From Cellulomonas sp. 73-92 (GTDB lineage Bacteria > Actinomycetota > Actinomycetes > Actinomycetales > Cellulomonadaceae): a DNA stretch of 64,000 nucleotides. A program made the position numbers and the translations under genes. The notes under the pieces were generated by a model. That model was not told the origin of the DNA. It ran no database searches and worked only from the letters and a program-made list of their open reading frames with translations. Positions within the stretch are counted from its first letter, which is position 1. Each line of letters begins with the position of its first letter. The DNA is taken from contig NZ_MKTH01000012.1 of assembly GCF_001898175.1 (NCBI RefSeq), positions 55,019 through 119,018 on the forward strand, written 5' to 3'. Positions 62,014 to 64,000 of this stretch are shown here, piece after piece.

Positions 62014-63243
62014 GTGAGATCGGTGCAGGACCACCTGGCGGCCGTGCTCGCCGTGGTGGCGCCGGTGGCACCGCTGGACGTCGTGCTCCACGACGCCATG
62101 GGGGCCGTGCTGGCGGAAGACGTCGCGGCGCCGCTCGACATCCCCGGCGTGGCCGCCGCCGCACGTGACGGGTACGCGGTCGCCGCGGAGGACGCCGCCG
62201 CGCTCGTCGTGCGCCTGCCGGTGGTCGACGACCTGCGCGCCGGGGCCACCCCCGGGTTGCGGCTGGCGCCCGGCCAGGCGGTGCGGGTGGCCTCGGGTGC
62301 CCCGCTCCCGCTCGGCGCCGACGCGGTGGTGCCGATGGAGGAGACCGACCGTGGCACGGCGAGCGTCGCGATCGCGGGGCCGGTCAAGGCGGGCCAGTGG
62401 GTGCGCGGCGCGGGGGCGGACGCGCGGGGCACCGAGGTGGTGCTCCGCACCGGCACCCGGCTCGGGGCCCGTCACCTCGCCCTCGCCGCGGCGATGGGCC
62501 GGGGCCGGCTGCGGGTGCACCCCACCCCGCGGGTGGTGCTGCTGTCCGTGGGCGACGAGCTCGTCGAGCCCCCGGCGAAGGGCGCGCCGGCCGCGGGCGC
62601 GCACACGTACGAGGCCGACGGGCACGCGCTGGAGGCCGCCGTCCGCGACGCCGGCGCGGTCCCCGTGCGGGTGGGCATCGTGCCCGACGACCACGGGCGC
62701 CTGCGCGAGACGCTCGCCGACCAGCTGGTGCGCGCGGACCTCGTCGTCGTCACCGGCGGCCTGTCGGAGCTGGCGGGGGACACCGTCAAGGACGTCCTGG
62801 CGGGCGTGGGGGACGTGCGGCTGGACCAGGTGGCGATGACGCCGGGGCGCCGGCACGGTTTCGGCACGCTCGGCGCGGGGCTGGGCCGCGACCGTGACGT
62901 GCCGGTGTTCGCGCTGCCGGGCCACCCGGTGGCGGCGCAGGTGGCGTTCGAGGTGTTCGTGCGCCCCGCGCTGCGGGCCATGGCCGGCCACGCGGAGCTG
63001 TACCGCTCGTCGGTCGCGGCCACCGTGGACACGGGCTGGACCTCGCCCGCCGGGCTGCGGCAGTTCGTCCCCGCGAACGTCCTGGGCACGCCCGACGAGG
63101 GCTACACCGCGACGCCGCTGGGCGACCCGGCCGCGCCGTCGGTCACGGCCCTGGCACAGGCGAACGCGCTCGCGGTGGTCAACGAGAAGATGACCCACGT
63201 GCGCGCCGGCCAGGTGCTGCACTGCCTGGTGCTGGAGGGATGA
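62014..63243 (+). CDS. moeA: Molybdopterin molybdenumtransferase MoeA
   Basis: 409 residues. MoeA landmarks: AARDGYAV near 50-57, ASGAPLPLGADAVVPMEET near 94-112, VTGGLSELAGDTVKDVL (the catalytic aspartate is kept, although SVGxxD reads SELAGD) and LPGHPVAAQVAF. It inserts molybdate into molybdopterin. CACGAT ends 8 bases before the GTG. The acetyltransferase gene overlaps by ATGA. Confidence 0.93.
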   Translation: MRSVQDHLAAVLAVVAPVAPLDVVLHDAMGAVLAEDVAAPLDIPGVAAAARDGYAVAAEDAAALVVRLPVVDDLRAGATPGLRLAPGQAVRVASGAPLPLGADAVVPMEETDRGTASVAIAGPVKAGQWVRGAGADARGTEVVLRTGTRLGARHLALAAAMGRGRLRVHPTPRVVLLSVGDELVEPPAKGAPAAGAHTYEADGHALEAAVRDAGAVPVRVGIVPDDHGRLRETLADQLVRADLVVVTGGLSELAGDTVKDVLAGVGDVRLDQVAMTPGRRHGFGTLGAGLGRDRDVPVFALPGHPVAAQVAFEVFVRPALRAMAGHAELYRSSVAATVDTGWTSPAGLRQFVPANVLGTPDEGYTATPLGDPAAPSVTALAQANALAVVNEKMTHVRAGQVLHCLVLEG

Positions 63244-63854
63244 GGTCGATGGCGACCGGCTGGCCCGCGGTCCTCACGGAGGGGAACGTCACGCTGCGCC
63301 CCCTGCGGCGCTCGGACTCGCACGCATGGCTCGCCCTGCGCAGCGACTCGGCGGCATGGCTCGAGCCGTGGGACGCGACGAGCCCCGTGCCGGTGCCCGG
63401 GCCGCGGCCGACGTTCGGCCAGTTCGTCCGGTCCCTGGCGGCGCAGGCGCGCACGGGCGCCGCGCTGCCGTTCGCGATCGACTACCGCGGCGATCTGGCG
63501 GGTCAGCTGACGGTCTCGTCGATCACGTACGGGTCGTTGCGCTCGGCGGCGATCGGCTACTGGGTGGGGCGGCGTGTGGCCGGGCACGGCATCACGCCGA
63601 CCGCCGTGGCCCTGGCGACGGACCACTGCTTCTTCGTCCTCGGCCTGCACCGGATCGAGGTGAACATCCGGCCCGAGAACGCGCCGTCGCTGCGTGTGGT
63701 CGAGAAGCTCCAGCTGCGCGACGAGGGGCTGCGCGAGCGCTACCTGCACATCGCCGGGGAGTGGGCGGACCACCGCACCTTCGCCCTGACGGCCGAGGAG
63801 GTGCCCGACGGGCTCCTCGCGCGCTGGCGCCGGCTGCGCCCCGCTCTCACCTGA
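63240..63854 (+). CDS. GNAT-family (RimJ-like) N-acetyltransferase
   Basis: 204 residues. GNAT fold with TLRPLRRSDSHAW, GYWVGRRVAGHGITPTAVAL (acetyl-CoA loop; the canonical R/Q-x-x-G-x-G/A reads RRVAGHG) and RIEVNIRPENAPSLRVVEKL. Similar to RimJ/RimI ribosomal-protein acetylases; substrate unconfirmed. ATGA overlap with moeA; an ATG nine bases later is possible. Confidence 0.9.
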   Translation: MRSMATGWPAVLTEGNVTLRPLRRSDSHAWLALRSDSAAWLEPWDATSPVPVPGPRPTFGQFVRSLAAQARTGAALPFAIDYRGDLAGQLTVSSITYGSLRSAAIGYWVGRRVAGHGITPTAVALATDHCFFVLGLHRIEVNIRPENAPSLRVVEKLQLRDEGLRERYLHIAGEWADHRTFALTAEEVPDGLLARWRRLRPALT

Positions 63855-63949
63855 CACCACGCCTCCGGGCGTGGGCCTCCCGACCGAACCCGCACCGACC
63901 CGCCCCCGGCTCCCCGGCCGCGCCCACCGTTCGCCGAGCGCCCACTTCG

Positions 63950-63996
63950 TCATCGAGACCGTGCGTTCCGACGTCCGGAAGGCACGGTCTCGGTGA
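63950..63996. terminator. Long hairpin near the window end
   Basis: 63954-63969 pairs with 63977-63992 (16 bp, one mismatch), extended by T-G, A-T, C-G and T-A pairs to 63950/63996. It lies about 95 bp after the acetyltransferase stop and may terminate the moeA operon or a convergent gene outside the window. Confidence 0.6.
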
Positions 63997-64000
63997 GCAG

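Overview
The window is very GC-rich, densely packed DNA with short intergenic gaps, many ATGA/GTGA/TGATG gene overlaps and frequent GTG starts. A 13E12-type DUF222/HNH protein behind an actinobacterial SOS box, a ZAS anti-sigma factor, a KimA-like permease next to KdpDE, an F420-type oxidoreductase and starts lying 6-8 bases after a -10 hexamer (leaderless mRNAs) all point to an actinobacterium. I infer a member of the Micrococcales such as a Cellulomonas relative. No rRNA, tRNA, CRISPR array, prophage or insertion sequence was recognised; this looks like ordinary chromosome with a few accessory genes.

Layout. 1-6.3 kb: a truncated lipoprotein gene, a HAMP histidine kinase and OmpR-type regulator, and divergently a lipoprotein/adaptor/ATPase/permease operon of MacAB type. 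6.7-9 kb: a SNF2-type helicase. 9-12.7 kb: a NarL-type two-component pair divergent from a drug-type ABC exporter. 12.7-17.3 kb (minus strand): a short-chain dehydrogenase, an NhaA antiporter fused to a thioredoxin-fold domain, a luciferase-like oxidoreductase and a VIT-family transporter. 17.5-22.2 kb: a MerR regulator with its own operator and a dehydrogenase, then a second dehydrogenase, an amidohydrolase and an aldo/keto reductase. 22.4-25.3 kb: a secreted lysozyme-like protein, then an ECF sigma factor, its zinc anti-sigma factor and a repeat lipoprotein, with matching ECF-like promoters. 25.7-33.5 kb: a second NhaA-thioredoxin fusion, a KimA-like potassium importer, a short KdpD, KdpE, a C39-like cysteine protease and a small paralogue of its C-terminal domain. 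33.6-37.8 kb: a P1B-5 metal ATPase with a hemerythrin tail and small membrane proteins. 38.2-43.2 kb: the SOS-controlled HNH protein, a Zur-like repressor and znuACB. 43.3-50.8 kb: an MFS carrier, then a TetR regulator divergent from an MMPL transporter with a degenerate ABC-ATPase-like tail and a YhgE/Pip protein. 51-56.5 kb: a 1729-residue degenerate helicase with a nuclease-like C-terminal region. 56.6-64 kb: MscL, a SAF-domain protein, FmdB, a TMEM175-type channel, 5-formyltetrahydrofolate cyclo-ligase, UDP-glucose pyrophosphorylase, tandem 77-bp repeats, MoeA and a GNAT acetyltransferase.

How the genes work together. Ion and osmotic homeostasis recurs (two NhaA fusions, KimA-like/KdpDE, TMEM175, MscL), as do metal handling (P1B-5, Zur-ZnuACB, VIT) and envelope export (three transporter systems each with a neighbouring regulator). 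The most unusual items are the MMPL transporter with a fused ABC-like domain beside YhgE under a double TetR operator, the large degenerate helicase/nuclease, the protease whose Shine-Dalgarno lies inside a hairpin together with its stand-alone C-terminal paralogue, and the ECF module with matching promoters at its target lipoprotein. Coordinates and starts were read by eye; no database search was possible.
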